The translations under genes were made by a program, and so were the position numbers. Below the pieces are notes generated by a model. That model was not told the DNA's origin. It saw only the letters and a program-made list of their open reading frames with translations, and ran no database searches. Shown piece after piece: positions 54,833-63,846 of a stretch of DNA of 64,000 nucleotides; the stretch's first letter is position 1; each line of letters opens with the position of its first letter. This stretch comes from an uncultured Flavobacteriaceae bacterium (lineage in GTDB: Bacteria > Bacteroidota > Bacteroidia > Flavobacteriales > Flavobacteriaceae): contig CANLWG010000019.1 in assembly GCA_947494715.1 (NCBI GenBank), forward strand, positions 39,337-103,336. The letters are read 5' to 3'.

Positions 54833-55315
54833 TATTTCTTAAGCTTTAAGAACTAATACATGTTTTCTTGGCACTTATTGGCTAAAATAATTGAATTTTT
54901 CGAAAACCCACGTTGCGATATCTATTTGTCATTTTTATAAAATGACTCGGTCTAGTATATAACTTAAAGCCAAAAACTGTGCGAACTACAGCCAAATGGT
55001 TGCCATTTATAATAGGGCTAATACAACTATGAATTTACTACATATGCAAATATTTTTTATGGAGTACCAATTCTTAAGCTTTCTAAAATTGGGTGAATGC
55101 CCTATTATTGTAAAACAATCTTTTATCCAAAATTTGATTCGATTCACCTGACTACTACTAACATACACCTATAGCTCATCTCATTTCCAATCGTTGAATG
55201 TAAAACAACCCATAAGCCTTACAATTCGTAGTAATATTATATTCGGAAATAAAATAATCCATATATTCGCCGTCCCTATTTGACAACAAATAAATGGGTT
55301 AATGAGTTCATAATA
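54833..55315. other. Intergenic region before the glycosyltransferase at 55316
   Basis: About 480 AT-rich bases with no supported gene. The word TTCTTAAGCTTT occurs twice (54836-54847 and 55071-55082). It probably holds promoters for the diverging genes, but none stands out. Confidence 0.5.
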
Positions 55316-56404
55316 ATGAAGATAGCACTTCTTTTTCCCAATAACATTTACACTTCCCCATATTTAAAATATTACACTCGGATACTTGAAGAAGAAGATA
55401 TTGCTTATGACTTAATCATTTGGGACAGAGCTAGGGCAAAAGAAGAAGGCTGCATTGCCTTTACAAGCAAAAACCAGGAAAAATCAACCCTATCAAAAGC
55501 CTTAAATTTTTTTAGGTTTAGAAAATTCATAATACAGAGGTTAAAAAAAAATAAGTATAGTAGGCTAATTATATTTTCCGGACAATTGGGAATTCTATTA
55601 TCTGATTATCTTCAAAAAAAATATAAAAACAAATATCTACTGGATATAAGGGACTACTCTGTTTCCATGTCTCATTTCAAAGGCCGTTTTAACAAAGTGG
55701 TGTCAAACGCGAATTTGGTTTGTATTTCTTCAATAGGTTTCAAGGAATGGCTTCCAGAGGGAGACCACTATATCTTAGGTCATAATATAAATATCGGCTT
55801 AATCAGGGATGTTCTCAATAACTATCCTGATAATAAAACCTTTTTTAGGAACAAGACCGTGAACATTGATACAATTGGGCAAATAAAGGATTTTTCTTCG
55901 GACAAAATGTTTCTAGACCAATTGAAAAACGACGACCGATTTGAAATGCAATTTATCGGATTTGGCAATACTTTGAATCTTCTTAAAGAATACGTGACCG
56001 AAGAAAATGTTTTGAACGTTTCCTTTTATGGAAAATATCGTAAAGAAGAGGAAAAGGAGCTTTTGAAGAATACCGATTTCATCAATATTCTTATTAGTCG
56101 CACCGAATTCAACAAAGGAGCAACCTTATTATCCAATCGACTTTATCTGTCCGCCTTATATCAAATTCCATGCATTGTAAATTCCAAAACTGAACAAAGC
56201 CGGATAATTGAAAAATATAATTTTGGAATTGTCGTTGATAGTTACACAGAGTTAACAAACAAGGTATTGCAATATAAAAAAGAGTTTGATAAGAAAATTT
56301 TTTTAAGCAATTGTTATATTTTTTTGAGCGATGTTAAGGACGATTATGACTCGTTTAATTTTAGAGTTACAAATTTTCTAACCAATAACAACACAAATGT
56401 TTAA
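55316..56404 (+). CDS. Probable GT-B glycosyltransferase
   Basis: The ATG at 55316 starts MKIALLFPNNIYTSPYLKYY. An upstream TTG at 55280 would only add a polar extension. The protein (about 362 residues) has a basic N-terminal half (LNFFRFRKFIIQRLKKNKYSRLIIFSG) and a C-terminal part with VLNVSFYGKYRKEEEKELLKNTDF and SNRLYLSALYQIPCIV, matching the general look of GT-B transferases. The classical Glu-x7-Glu motif is not clear, so the family is uncertain. Its last codons overlap the capE start by 8 bases. It may add a sugar after the UDP-L-FucNAc residue is made. Confidence 0.72.
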   Translation: MKIALLFPNNIYTSPYLKYYTRILEEEDIAYDLIIWDRARAKEEGCIAFTSKNQEKSTLSKALNFFRFRKFIIQRLKKNKYSRLIIFSGQLGILLSDYLQKKYKNKYLLDIRDYSVSMSHFKGRFNKVVSNANLVCISSIGFKEWLPEGDHYILGHNINIGLIRDVLNNYPDNKTFFRNKTVNIDTIGQIKDFSSDKMFLDQLKNDDRFEMQFIGFGNTLNLLKEYVTEENVLNVSFYGKYRKEEEKELLKNTDFINILISRTEFNKGATLLSNRLYLSALYQIPCIVNSKTEQSRIIEKYNFGIVVDSYTELTNKVLQYKKEFDKKIFLSNCYIFLSDVKDDYDSFNFRVTNFLTNNNTNV

Positions 56405-57401
56405 AGACAAAACGTTACTTATTACCGGAGGAACCGGTTCTTTTGGAAATGCTGTATTAAATCGGTTTCTAGAAACGGATATTAAGGAAATTCGCATATT
56501 CAGTCGTGATGAAAAAAAGCAGGATGACATGCGCAACCGTCTCAAAAATAAAAAGATCAAATTTTATATAGGGGACGTAAGGGATTATACCAGTATTGTG
56601 AAGGCCATGCATGGTGTGGATTACGTTTTTCATGCCGCAGCCCTAAAACAGGTTCCATCTTGTGAGTTCTTTCCCATTGAAGCAGCAAAAACCAATGTTT
56701 TTGGAACACAGAATACCATAGATGCCGCTGTGGCAAATAATGTAAAACGTATAATCTGCTTAAGCACTGATAAAGCTGCTTACCCTATAAATGCTATGGG
56801 AATTAGCAAAGCTTTAATGGAAAAGGTAGCAGTTGCCGCATCAAGGAACATTCATGAAAATAGCACCATTGTTTGCTTAACCCGATATGGAAACGTAATG
56901 GCCTCCAGAGGTTCCGTAATTCCATTATTTGTAAAACAAATTGAGGAAAAAATTCCGCTGACCGTTACAGATCCTAATATGACAAGGTTCCTGATGTCCT
57001 TAGAAGATGCCGTAGATTTAGTATTGTTCGCCTTTCAACACGGAAATCAAGGAGACCTTTTTGTAAATAAAGCCCCGGCAAGTACTATTGGTGATTTGGC
57101 CATCGCTGTAAAGGAAGTATTCCAAGCAGACAACGAAGTGAAGGTGATAGGAACAAGACACGGGGAAAAATTGTACGAAACCCTGTGCACAAGGGAGGAA
57201 ATGCAAAAAGCAGAAGATATGGGCAATTTTTACAGAATTCCTGCAGATAACAGAGATTTGAACTATAGTCGCTACTTTTCCGAAGGAGAGACCGATATCA
57301 GTAAAATTGAAGATTATCATTCTCATAATACAACTCAACTTTCAAATGAAGAGCTAAAGCAAACCTTATTGGACTTAGAATACATCAAAGAACATCTTTA
57401 G
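56397..57401 (+). CDS. capE: CapE-like UDP-GlcNAc 4,6-dehydratase/5-epimerase
   Basis: The 334-residue SDR protein has TGGTGSFGNAVL at the start, LSTDKAAYP followed by MGISKALMEK (Met in place of the SDR Tyr, as in CapE/FlaA1), and TRYGNVMASRGSVIPLF. It makes the 4-keto-6-deoxy sugar that opens the UDP-L-FucNAc pathway from UDP-GlcNAc. The capF-like and capG-like genes follow in order, with only a small cupin gene between. The start overlaps the preceding transferase gene by 8 bases. Confidence 0.93.
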   Translation: MFKDKTLLITGGTGSFGNAVLNRFLETDIKEIRIFSRDEKKQDDMRNRLKNKKIKFYIGDVRDYTSIVKAMHGVDYVFHAAALKQVPSCEFFPIEAAKTNVFGTQNTIDAAVANNVKRIICLSTDKAAYPINAMGISKALMEKVAVAASRNIHENSTIVCLTRYGNVMASRGSVIPLFVKQIEEKIPLTVTDPNMTRFLMSLEDAVDLVLFAFQHGNQGDLFVNKAPASTIGDLAIAVKEVFQADNEVKVIGTRHGEKLYETLCTREEMQKAEDMGNFYRIPADNRDLNYSRYFSEGETDISKIEDYHSHNTTQLSNEELKQTLLDLEYIKEHL

Positions 57402-57830
57402 ATGGTTTCCTGTAAATTGATCGAGGGGTCTCAATTTGATGACGAAAGGGGAAAACTTAATTTTTTCAATACTTTCAATATGTCCGATATCATAAGAATG
57501 TATGAAATAATACCAAAAGACACCAGCATTATTAGAGGATGGCAAGCTCATAAAGAAGAAAAAAAATGGTTTTATTGCAATTCAGGAGCATTCATTATAA
57601 ACCTGATCAAAATAGATGATTTCGAAATACCATCGAACCATCTTTCACCAAAACAATTTCTATTGGATGCAGAAAATCCGATGATTTTAGGGGTTAGCGG
57701 AGGATATGCCACAGCCTTTAAGGCTAGTGCTCAAAATTCCAAGCTCTTGGTGTTTTCAAATTTTACCTTGGAAAGATCCAAACAAGATGATTTTCGATAC
57801 CCATTAAGCAAATGGTCCGGAAAATGGTAG
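57402..57830 (+). CDS. Small cupin, WxcM-like sugar-epimerase family
   Basis: The 142-residue product starts directly after the capE stop and ends in PLSKWSGKW. It has a cupin-type beta fold with segments FDDERGKLNFFN, IIRGWQAHKEEKKWFYCNSGAFIINLIKI and MILGVSGGYATAFKA, resembling dTDP-sugar 3,5-epimerase-like and WxcM-type cupins. Its setting between capE and capF suggests a role in the isomerisation steps of the L-FucNAc pathway. CapE and CapF are thought sufficient for those steps, so its role remains open. Confidence 0.72.
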   Translation: MVSCKLIEGSQFDDERGKLNFFNTFNMSDIIRMYEIIPKDTSIIRGWQAHKEEKKWFYCNSGAFIINLIKIDDFEIPSNHLSPKQFLLDAENPMILGVSGGYATAFKASAQNSKLLVFSNFTLERSKQDDFRYPLSKWSGKW

Positions 57831-57868
57831 GTTCCATAGGTAAGGACATAAAAGTTTCTAAATAGACC

Positions 57869-57890
57869 AGGGCCCAGGTTTATTGGCCCT
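57869..57890. other. Short hairpin between the cupin and capF-like genes
   Basis: AGGGCC (57869-57874) pairs with GGCCCT (57885-57890) with a 10-nt loop. It has no T run, so readthrough is likely. Confidence 0.35.
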
Positions 57891-57908
57891 ATAGGAAAAT
57901 TAACACAA

Positions 57909-59048
57909 ATGAAAAAAATAGGAATTACCGGCGAGGCCGGTTTTATAGGAAACCATCTCTACAACACCCTTTTATTGGATAATTCCATAGAAATTATCCC
58001 TTTTCAGCGTAATTTCTTCAAAAACACATCCGATTTGGAAAAGTTTGTGGTACAATGTGATTGCATCGTACATCTAGCAGCTATGAATCGGCATGAAGAT
58101 GCCAACGTCATCTACGAAACCAATATAGCCTTAGTGGATGTATTAATAGACGCATGTGTCAGAACAAAGGTTGCACCCCACATCGTTTTTTCTTCGTCCT
58201 TACAAGAAGAGCGAGATAACTTGTACGGAAAATCCAAAAAAGAGGGCAAAGAAAAATTTATGCAATGGGCGGATAAAAATGGCGGGAAGTTTACATCCCT
58301 AATGATTCCAAATGTTTTTGGACCTTTTGGAAAACCCAATTACAATTCTGTTGTGGCCACGTTTTGCCATAAAATAGCTCGTGAAGAAGAGCCCAAAATT
58401 ATAAAGGATGCTGAAATAGGCCTTATATATATCAATGAATTAGTACAAGTTTTCATTGGTGCCATAATGAATGTGAACGAGTTAAAATCTGTACCAATAG
58501 CCAAAAACAGTTTGGAAATTGTAATAGATCCAACGAAATTCATCAAAGTTTCCAACTTATTGGAATTGCTCAAAACCTTCAAGAAGAATTACATGGAGAA
58601 TGGTATTTTTCCTAATCTGGAAGATTCCTTCGAAAAGGCGCTCTTTAACACTTTCCGTTGCTATATACCACGTAACCACTATCCTGTAAAATATATAAAA
58701 CATACAGATAATAGAGGTAGTTTTGTTGAGATTGCACGTACCCAGACCAGTGGTCAGTTTTCTTTTTCCACAACGGTTCCTGAAATTACCAGGGGCAATC
58801 ATTTTCACACTCGGAAAGCGGAACGCTTTGCGGTCATAAGTGGCAAAGCCTTAATACAATTGAGAAGGATAGGGACCGAGGAGGTAATAGATTATTATTT
58901 GGACGGTGATGAGCCGGCTTATGTTGACATGCCCATCTGGTATACCCATAATATTAAAAATATTGGAGAGGAAGAATTGATTACCCTCTTTTGGATCAAC
59001 GAACCTTATGACCCGGAGGATGCAGATACTTATTTTGAAAATGTATAA
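57909..59048 (+). CDS. capF: CapF-like bifunctional epimerase/reductase (UDP-L-FucNAc pathway)
   Basis: The 379-residue protein joins an N-terminal SDR (ITGEAGFIGNHLYNTL; catalytic Tyr-x3-Lys in LYGKSKKEG) to a C-terminal cupin. The cupin starts near residue 260 (VKYIKHTDNRGSFVEIARTQTSGQFSFSTTVPEITRGNHFHTRK, of which RGNHFHTRK is a metal-site segment) and ends with ITLFWINEPYDPEDADTYFE. This is the CapF domain order: 3-epimerase cupin and 4-reductase SDR that act on the CapE product. The next gene supplies the 2-epimerase. Length and order fit well. Confidence 0.94.
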   Translation: MKKIGITGEAGFIGNHLYNTLLLDNSIEIIPFQRNFFKNTSDLEKFVVQCDCIVHLAAMNRHEDANVIYETNIALVDVLIDACVRTKVAPHIVFSSSLQEERDNLYGKSKKEGKEKFMQWADKNGGKFTSLMIPNVFGPFGKPNYNSVVATFCHKIAREEEPKIIKDAEIGLIYINELVQVFIGAIMNVNELKSVPIAKNSLEIVIDPTKFIKVSNLLELLKTFKKNYMENGIFPNLEDSFEKALFNTFRCYIPRNHYPVKYIKHTDNRGSFVEIARTQTSGQFSFSTTVPEITRGNHFHTRKAERFAVISGKALIQLRRIGTEEVIDYYLDGDEPAYVDMPIWYTHNIKNIGEEELITLFWINEPYDPEDADTYFENV

Positions 59049-59075
59049 GAACTACCAACCATAAATTTATTCAAG

Positions 59076-60209
59076 TTGAAAAAACTAAAAGTCTTTACCG
59101 TTGTAGGTACACGTCCCGAAATTATTCGTTTGGCCTGTGTTTTAAATGCCTTGGACTCCAATACGGCCATTGACCATACATTGGTGCACACAGGTCAGAA
59201 CTATGATTATGAACTTAATGAAATTTTTTTCGAAGATCTAGGTATCCGAAAACCTGATCACTTTCTTAATGCGGCAGGAAAAAATGCTACCGAAACGGTA
59301 GGGAATATTTTAATTAAAATCGATCCCCTGTTAGAGAAAATTGATCCGGATGCCTTTTTGGTTTTGGGGGATACCAATTCCTGTTTATGTGCTATTCCGG
59401 CAAAAAAACGGAAGATTCCTGTTTTTCACATGGAAGCGGGAAATAGATGTTTTGATCAAAGGGTACCTGAAGAAACCAATAGGAAAATTGTTGATCATGT
59501 AGCGGATATAAACCTCACTTATAGTGATATCGCCAGAGAATATCTGCTGAGGGAGGGACTCCCGCCCGATCGGGTTATTAAGACAGGTAGTCCTATGTTC
59601 GAGGTTTTGACAAATTTTAGACAAAAAATTGAAACATCCAATGTACTGGAAAATTTAGGGTTGCAAAAAGAAAAATATTTTGTGGTTTCCTCACATAGGG
59701 AAGAGAATATAAATAACCCAAAAAATTTTGAAGGTCTCATTACCTCTTTAAACCAAATCGCAGAGAAATATAACTTTCCGGTCATAGTTTCTACACATCC
59801 TAGAACCAGGAATATGTTGGATTCCAAAAAACTTGAAACACATAAAAACATTCGATTTTTAAAGCCCTTAGGCTTTTCTGACTATAATGCTCTTCAATAC
59901 CATTCCTTTGCGGTACTTTCGGATAGTGGAACTATTTCGGAAGAATCTTCTATTCTAAACTTTAGGGCCTTGAATATCCGGGAAGCACATGAGCGCCCGG
60001 AAGCAATGGAAGAAGCGTCGGTAATGATGGTTGGACTCAATCCCGAACGTATTTTGCAGGCTTTAGCGGCAATAGAAGTTCAAGAAAGGAACCCTTCTAG
60101 GAATTTTAGACAAGTTTCAGATTATACCATGCCCAATGTTAGTGAAAAAGTAGTTCGGATTATTCTCTCCTACGTTGATTATGTCAACAGAGTGGTTTGG
60201 TCTAAATAG
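59076..60209 (+). CDS. capG: CapG/WecB-like UDP-sugar 2-epimerase (UDP-L-FucNAc)
   Basis: The 377-residue protein fits the non-hydrolysing UDP-sugar 2-epimerases. Motifs are VVGTRPEIIRLA, LVHTGQNYDYELNEIFF, HMEAGNRCFDQRVPEETNRKIVDHVAD, VSTHPRTRN and LSDSGTISEESSILNFRALNIREAHERPEAME. No ATG lies in frame upstream of a stop at the previous gene, so the start is a TTG at 59076 reading MKKLKVFTV. It completes the three-enzyme UDP-L-FucNAc route with the capE and capF-like genes upstream. The distinctive NIREAHERPEAME segment fits the FnlC/CapG branch rather than WecB. Confidence 0.93.
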   Translation: MKKLKVFTVVGTRPEIIRLACVLNALDSNTAIDHTLVHTGQNYDYELNEIFFEDLGIRKPDHFLNAAGKNATETVGNILIKIDPLLEKIDPDAFLVLGDTNSCLCAIPAKKRKIPVFHMEAGNRCFDQRVPEETNRKIVDHVADINLTYSDIAREYLLREGLPPDRVIKTGSPMFEVLTNFRQKIETSNVLENLGLQKEKYFVVSSHREENINNPKNFEGLITSLNQIAEKYNFPVIVSTHPRTRNMLDSKKLETHKNIRFLKPLGFSDYNALQYHSFAVLSDSGTISEESSILNFRALNIREAHERPEAMEEASVMMVGLNPERILQALAAIEVQERNPSRNFRQVSDYTMPNVSEKVVRIILSYVDYVNRVVWSK

Positions 60210-60217
60210 CAATCAAT

Positions 60218-61435
60218 ATGAGAATACTGCACCTAGGGCTTTCAGTACCCAATATGAACAAGTTTCATAATCTGTTCACTGAACTTATGGCGGAATTTCG
60301 CAATAATGGCCATGAAGTTATGATTGTTGGACCTGCATTCGATAAGGAGCATGTAGGAATACAGTTGGAGGATAATATTCCGACTCTGAGGGTCCCGACA
60401 CTACAGCTTTTCAACGTAGGAATAATTGCAAAAGGTATTGCAACACTTTTATTGCCGTGGCAATATAAAAAAGCACTGAAAAGGCATAGCATTAATCTTG
60501 ATTTTGACTTAGTAATTATGCCTACACCACCCATTACTTTGGTCAATGTGGCCAGATGGTTAAAGAAAAAGCATAAAACAAAAGTGTATTTGATTCTCCG
60601 TGATATCTTTCCCCAAAATGCCGTAGACCTTAAAATGATGAAAAAAGGAGGACCTGCTTATTTATATTTCAGAGGGAAAGAAAAAAAGCTTTATGCCACA
60701 TCGGACCATATTGGTTGCATGTCACCTAAAAATGTTTCGTTTGTAGTTAAGAACAATCCAAGCATAAATCATGACAAATTGCATTTATTACCAAATTGGT
60801 CGTCGCTTCAACCTCTACAGGGTCATAAGGAAAATCTTGAGTTGAAAAAGGAATATGGCCTGGAAAATAAATTTATCGTGATATTTGGAGGGAATATTGG
60901 GAAGCCACAGAAAATGGAGAATATTGTGGCACTTGCTAAATCGTGTTCGGACATAAAAGACATTTTTTTCCTGATAATCGGCGGTGGTAATGAAAAGGAA
61001 AAATTACAGACCATGGTCAAATCCGAAGGAATTAAAAATATGCAAGTGAAGGACTATCTTTCAAAAGGCGATTTTTTCAAAGTATTGCAAATGGCAGATG
61101 TCGGTTTAATTTCCTTGAGTCAAGATTTCACGATCCCCAATATTCCCTCCAAGTCCTTGGCATACTTTAATGCAAAAAAACCCATACTGGCATCTGTTGA
61201 TAGGCACACGGATTTTGGCGTTATTTTGGAAAATTTGAATGCAGGGCTTTGGGCAGAAGCAGGAAATACCGAATTATTAAAAGAAAAGTTGTTATCCCTC
61301 TATAACGATGAGGAAAAATGTAGAGCTATGGGAAAAAATGGATATAATTATATGAAGGACTTCTTGTTAACAACATCCGCTTACCGGACAATCATCAATA
61401 AAGTTGGGCAGAAATCGGTTGTAACACAAGATTGA
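60218..61435 (+). CDS. WbuB-like family 4 glycosyltransferase
   Basis: The 405-residue GT-B protein contains DLVIMPTPPITLVNVARWL, YLILRDIFPQNAVDLKMM and VIFGGNIGKPQKMENIVALA, the pattern of WbuB-like L-fucosamine or related transferases. It follows the capG-like gene by 9 bases. The pairing of capE-F-G with a WbuB-like transferase supports transfer of L-FucNAc into the repeat unit. Donor identity is an inference. No signal peptide is apparent. Confidence 0.88.
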   Translation: MRILHLGLSVPNMNKFHNLFTELMAEFRNNGHEVMIVGPAFDKEHVGIQLEDNIPTLRVPTLQLFNVGIIAKGIATLLLPWQYKKALKRHSINLDFDLVIMPTPPITLVNVARWLKKKHKTKVYLILRDIFPQNAVDLKMMKKGGPAYLYFRGKEKKLYATSDHIGCMSPKNVSFVVKNNPSINHDKLHLLPNWSSLQPLQGHKENLELKKEYGLENKFIVIFGGNIGKPQKMENIVALAKSCSDIKDIFFLIIGGGNEKEKLQTMVKSEGIKNMQVKDYLSKGDFFKVLQMADVGLISLSQDFTIPNIPSKSLAYFNAKKPILASVDRHTDFGVILENLNAGLWAEAGNTELLKEKLLSLYNDEEKCRAMGKNGYNYMKDFLLTTSAYRTIINKVGQKSVVTQD

Positions 61436-61559
61436 ATGCTATGTGTTTATGAAAGCTTGATAATGAAAGTATTGTCAATATCTATAAGATCTTTTGTCAA
61501 TCTCGGTTATCCCCGGAAGAGAAAAGGTTTTATTTCATGAAATAATAATTGATATACAG

Positions 61560-62183
61560 GTGTATAGATTTTTTTTAAAACGGGTTATAGATATCATAGT
61601 TTCATTTTGCGGCTTGATAGTTTTGTCTCCAATAATATTGGTCATTACGTTATACCTTACCTATTTCAATAATGGAAAACCATTTTTTCATCAGTTTAGA
61701 CCGGGAAAAAACGAGGAGATTTTCAAGATACTGAAGTTTAGGACTATGAACGACAAAAAAAATGCCGAAGGGGAATTGCTTCCCGATTTTCAGCGTATTA
61801 CAAAAATGGGAATGCTCCTCAGAAAAACATCACTCGATGAAATTCCCCAACTATTCAACGTACTAACAGGAAAAATGAGTTTAATAGGCCCAAGGCCCCT
61901 TCTTATCGATTATCTCTCCGAATATAATGAAAGACAAAAAAAACGTCATGATGTCAAGCCAGGCATTACCGGATTGGCCCAGGTAAATGGCAGAAATTCC
62001 ATCACATGGGAACAAAAATTTGAATATGATGTTTACTACGCGGAGAACATTTCATTTCCGCTTGATATAAAAATATTGGCATTGACAATCAAAAAAGTAT
62101 TGGTTAAGGAAGGTGTTAATAGTAGTGAAAATGAAACAATGCCCTACTTCAAAAAAAATATGAATGAAAACCATAGTGGATGA
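61560..62183 (+). CDS. PglC/WecP-type undecaprenyl-phosphate sugar transferase
   Basis: The frame is open from a TTG at 61494. The GTG at 61560 gives the expected small-family N-terminus (VYRFFLKRVIDIIVSFCGL) and a protein of about 207 residues, so this start is preferred. It has one membrane segment (residues ~8-32), then the bacterial sugar transferase core with FHQFRPGKNEEIFKILKFRTM, RKTSLDEIPQLFNVL and MSLIGPRPLL. Such enzymes place the first sugar phosphate on the lipid carrier. With the PglF/PglE-like genes, a diamino- or amino-dideoxy sugar is a plausible first residue. Confidence 0.88.
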   Translation: MYRFFLKRVIDIIVSFCGLIVLSPIILVITLYLTYFNNGKPFFHQFRPGKNEEIFKILKFRTMNDKKNAEGELLPDFQRITKMGMLLRKTSLDEIPQLFNVLTGKMSLIGPRPLLIDYLSEYNERQKKRHDVKPGITGLAQVNGRNSITWEQKFEYDVYYAENISFPLDIKILALTIKKVLVKEGVNSSENETMPYFKKNMNENHSG

Positions 62184-63298
62184 AAATCCTTTACTTACTT
62201 AGCAGAATCGAAAAAAGCGGTGTTACTCTTCATGCCTTGGATTTAGCAAAGGGGCTGGTAGATCAAGGACATGAGCTGATAATTATAACCGGTGGTATTA
62301 CGGATAAAAACAATTCCTATTTGGTCGATATACTCAATGATTTTGAAAGATTGGGAAACGAAGTCAAGGTTTTTAAGACCCCAAAGGGCAATATTGTTAA
62401 TAGAGCAGTAACATCCTTTTTCTCCATTCTGCAAATTTTAAGATGGATTCAAAACGCAAAAGCAGATGTCATACATTCCCAGTCACCCTATATGACTTTT
62501 TTACCATGGCTTTTACGCAAAAAATATGTCACCACGGTTCATAATGTACAACTGATTAAGAATATTAAGTACAAGAACCCGACAAAGCTTATCGCCATAA
62601 GTCGTGAATCCAAAGATTATGCTATAGAAGAATTAGGTGCTTCAAGAGAAACCATTGATATTGTTTGCCATGGGGTTTCCAAGAGATATGCAGATGTGGT
62701 TTCTAATGATGAGAAAAATCTCTTGAGGACCAAATATGAAATCCCCGAAAATCATATTATTATTGGTTATGTGGGCAGAATAACTCGAGAAAAGGGACTG
62801 GATATATTAATAAATGCGATAGAAGAATATCTTTCGGACAATCAAGCCGAAAAAATACATTTAATATTTCTTGGCGATTATTGGACTAGTGCAGACCAAA
62901 GGTGGTTAAATGAAATTATTGCTGAATCAGAGATCAAAGAACAAATCAGCATAGTCCCCTTTCAAGACCCCAAACCATTTTATCAGATTTTTGACATTTT
63001 CGTTTTACCCTCATATTCAGAAGCATTCGGGTTGGTTTCTATTGAGGCTATGATGAGCGATTGCTGTACGATAAGAACGGATACCAACGGAGCTTTGGAT
63101 CAGATAGTCCATGGAAAAGATGGTTTCATATTTGAAACTGGAAATTCACATGAATTGGCACAGATTCTTGGGCAGATAATACAGGATTCCTCGTTTAGGG
63201 CTACCGTTGCTAAAAATGGTAAGATCAAGACTCTGAAAAACTTCACCATTGAAGCCATGACTTCAAAAACCGTAGAAACTTATCAAAAAATAATGTGA
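62180..63298 (+). CDS. Family 4 glycosyltransferase
   Basis: The 372-residue GT4 protein overlaps the sugar transferase gene by 4 bases. It has SGVTLHALDLAKGLVDQGHEL, VIHSQSPYMTFLPWLLRKKYVTTVHN, IGYVGRITREKGLDILINAI and the donor-binding PSYSEAFGLVSIEAMMSDCC (Glu-x7-Glu present). It is the second transferase gene after the initiating enzyme, so it may add the second sugar of the repeat unit. The gene closes the rightward EPS cluster. Confidence 0.9.
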   Translation: MKILYLLSRIEKSGVTLHALDLAKGLVDQGHELIIITGGITDKNNSYLVDILNDFERLGNEVKVFKTPKGNIVNRAVTSFFSILQILRWIQNAKADVIHSQSPYMTFLPWLLRKKYVTTVHNVQLIKNIKYKNPTKLIAISRESKDYAIEELGASRETIDIVCHGVSKRYADVVSNDEKNLLRTKYEIPENHIIIGYVGRITREKGLDILINAIEEYLSDNQAEKIHLIFLGDYWTSADQRWLNEIIAESEIKEQISIVPFQDPKPFYQIFDIFVLPSYSEAFGLVSIEAMMSDCCTIRTDTNGALDQIVHGKDGFIFETGNSHELAQILGQIIQDSSFRATVAKNGKIKTLKNFTIEAMTSKTVETYQKIM

Positions 63299-63846
63299 CG
63301 TTCGAGAATTGTAAATAGTGCTTAAATTACGGTAAAGGCCCTCCAAGTGATTAATTTCTAAAATCATCATAACCGAACTATATAAGAAAAAAGCCTCATT
63401 TTTCGGTTTAGACCCTAGAATCAAAATAATGGAAATACAACTATGAAATCCCTGAAAATCCGAAAGATTTCTCTTTTCCACGATTCTGTTCATTCATAGG
63501 TGAAAATATTCACAGGTTGGCAATTGGAATACAAACGGTTTGCCAATGAATAGGCATACCTGTTCCGAGGATATCTTTACAAATTTCCCTTTTGAAAAAG
63601 TATTCAGACTCAGCAATCAAGTTTGATAAAAATGTTTAGTTGCATCTTAGCGCTAAGATACAAAATACGGGTGTTTCATCGGTTATTTCGATTGATTATC
63701 GAATATTGATATTTCAAAAAACGAGTCTCCTTCTATTTTGTTAATTTTAAAAAAAATTGTCATCAACTGAGGGATTGACAGGGCCGTGCCATTTTAAGGG
63801 TATGATATAGCCCACACTGAGACGGTCTTTTACAAAACTATCACTA
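63299..63846. other. Intergenic region after the EPS cluster
   Basis: About 550 bases contain no supported gene. They include a 16-base perfect palindrome (63644-63659) and otherwise AT-rich sequence. No clear terminator follows the last EPS gene. Confidence 0.55.
63644..63659. promoter_or_regulatory. 16-base perfect palindrome
   Basis: ATCTTAGC is followed directly by its complement GCTAAGAT, with no central spacer. It lies about 190 bases before the next gene start and could be an operator. Function is unknown. Confidence 0.35.

Noticed and set aside
54836..55082. Repeated word TTCTTAAGCTTT as a regulatory repeat
   Set aside because: Two 12-base copies in AT-rich DNA with 220 bases between them and no further symmetry are not enough.
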